From Paenalcaligenes niemegkensis (lineage in GTDB: Bacteria > Pseudomonadota > Gammaproteobacteria > Burkholderiales > Burkholderiaceae_B): a stretch of DNA of 64,000 nt. This document shows positions 62,706-64,000 of the stretch, in pieces. The stretch is taken from positions 496,001 to 560,000 of the forward strand of contig NZ_JAKGCT010000004.1 of the NCBI RefSeq assembly GCF_022230885.1, in the 5' to 3' direction. The position numbers and the translations under genes are program-made. The notes under the pieces are model-generated. The model ran no database searches. It was not told where the DNA came from and saw only the letters and a program-made list of their open reading frames with translations. How positions within the stretch are numbered: position 1 is the stretch's first letter; every line of letters begins with the position of its first letter.

Positions 62706-62900
62706 ATCGCCAATACCGTACGGGGCGCAACGGACGTACAGCAAGAGGACCGTAAAGCATTGCTAGGGCACACAAACGGCAACGTAAGCTCACATTACTT
62801 CGCCGCAGAGCTAGGCAAGCTTATTGAGTATGCAAATAGAGTGTCTCTCTTTGGTTCGCAAACGCCGACGTTAACCATTCTAAAAAGAAAGTCCGCATGA
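62706..62900 (+). pseudogene. phage-type tyrosine integrase, 3' remnant
   Basis: About 64 codons read TDVQQEDRKALLGHTNGNVS, SHYFAAELGKLIEYANRV and end at KRKSA-stop. This is the C-terminal catalytic region of phage integrases (LLGH and HY box, the Tyr as SHY). The 5' part is missing. It lies 80 bp from the 3' end of tRNA-Pro, the usual attachment position. Confidence 0.72.
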
Positions 62901-62980
62901 CTTGTCACGCAAAAGTCACGCACAACAAAAAGGACTCACAGCGATTAACACTGTAAGTCCTTAATTTGCATACTAAATTC

Positions 62981-63355
<375 letters not shown>

Positions 63356-64000
63356 ATGACGTTTCGCTCCCGCGTAAGCCTGAGGGCAGCAGGTATGGCA
63401 CTGGTTACGATTCAGGCTGGCGCATGGGCTCAGGCTCTGCCCGCCGAACGTACCTTCCTGTATCAGCAAGCTATTGAAAACGCACGTCAAGGCCGCTATG
63501 AACAAGCGCTGTCATATTTAAAAGGTGAAGCCGTGCGAGACCCTCGCAACGATCAGGTTCATCGTGACCTTATTGTCGTGCAACAGTGGGCAGGCCAATA
63601 CCAGAAAGCCATTCAATCATACGAAAATCGCACGCTGACTGCGCTGGAAAATGACCCCTTGTACGTCAGGCTGGCCGCAGCAAACGCCTACCTGGCAAAT
63701 CAGCAGGCCCCAAAGGCATTGGTACTCGCCACCAAGAAACAGCCTGCCCAAGAACCTTCGACGGAGTGGTTAGTAATTGAATTGCTGGCCCTGACGCAGA
63801 TGAACCAGATGGACGCGTTAAGAAGGACCCGTAATCGAGCCATGGGCGCGGCCACCACGGCAAACGAATATGTGCAGCTAAGTCACCTTTTTATGCGGAC
63901 TAATTTGCCTCACGATGCACTGAAGGCAGCCAGCCGGGCAGTGCAATTGGAACCTTCTGAACCCGCATGGAAAATAAACTATGCGGAAATCCTGCACCGT
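63356..64000 (+). CDS. pgaA: PgaA-type PNAG export porin, N-terminal part
   Basis: An open frame of 215 residues runs off the right edge. A signal peptide (about 1-26, AGAWA/Q) is followed by tetratricopeptide repeats (LPAERTFLYQQAIENARQGR, YEQALSYLKGEAVRDPRND, GQYQKAIQSYENRTLTALEN). This is the periplasmic TPR part of PgaA, which exports poly-beta-1,6-N-acetylglucosamine through an outer-membrane barrel. AGAGGGA precedes the ATG by 5 nt. pgaBCD would be expected beyond the window. Confidence 0.85.
   Translation, partial: MTFRSRVSLRAAGMALVTIQAGAWAQALPAERTFLYQQAIENARQGRYEQALSYLKGEAVRDPRNDQVHRDLIVVQQWAGQYQKAIQSYENRTLTALENDPLYVRLAAANAYLANQQAPKALVLATKKQPAQEPSTEWLVIELLALTQMNQMDALRRTRNRAMGAATTANEYVQLSHLFMRTNLPHDALKAASRAVQLEPSEPAWKINYAEILHR

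Overview
The window reads as a bacterial chromosome segment, most likely a betaproteobacterium of the Alcaligenaceae (Burkholderiales). This rests on a Bordetella-like flagellin with a sigma-28 promoter, an HAAT transporter/amidohydrolase operon, PRC-barrel, DUF3309, BOF and DUF333 stress-type proteins, and a pgaA start. The assignment is by family resemblance only.

Layout. (1) 1-6.5 kb, housekeeping: the end of a large-subunit catalase, a periplasmic BOF protein, a DnaQ-like exonuclease, DUF445, a YodC-like protein, a molbindin, a beta-carbonic anhydrase and a DUF3016 lipoprotein. (2) 6.6-15.2 kb: an AraC regulator divergent from a catabolic and transport operon (FAH-family enzyme, alpha/beta hydrolase, amidohydrolase, two HAAT permeases, binding protein, two ATPases). 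The last three genes each carry a one-base loss. (3) 15.5-25.3 kb: a dense field of toxin-antitoxin modules and their wreckage (RES/Xre, HicAB, several RelE/HigB pairs, an MNT/HEPN pair, and HigA, BrnT and BrnA remnants) linked by repeats of about 490, 170 and 163 bp. (4) 25.5-30 kb: a 1504-residue single-gene STAND-type P-loop NTPase, the best candidate for an uncharacterised defence gene. (5) 30-49 kb, accessory region: a truncated flagellin that keeps its sigma-28 promoter, a DUF6119/TIGR04141 pseudogene, a class A beta-lactamase with a shortened omega loop, an orphan ParE, a PhyH oxygenase, integrase debris, two ORFs followed by attC-like elements, an Abi-alpha (DUF4393) gene, the intact flagellin with an EcsC protein, an unknown 334-residue protein, and the wreck of an Mrr-nSTAND3 gene. 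(6) 49-56 kb: an arsR-arsB-arsH resistance operon, a large palindrome, and a hydroxyacid dehydrogenase/MFS pair divergent from a LysR regulator. (7) 56.5-62.2 kb: small stress-type genes (hydrophilic and membrane micro-proteins, PRC-barrel, Crp/Fnr, DUF3309, cold-shock, a second BOF protein, DUF333). (8) 62.7-64 kb: an integrase 3' remnant abutting tRNA-Pro(GGG), then the start of pgaA.

Two themes stand out. One is accretion and decay of mobile, toxin-antitoxin and anti-phage genes around the flagellin and tRNA loci. The other is a recurring one-base change in short homopolymers that breaks otherwise well-conserved genes, mostly by loss and once by gain. It could be real decay or assembly error and should be settled before any of these genes is called dead.
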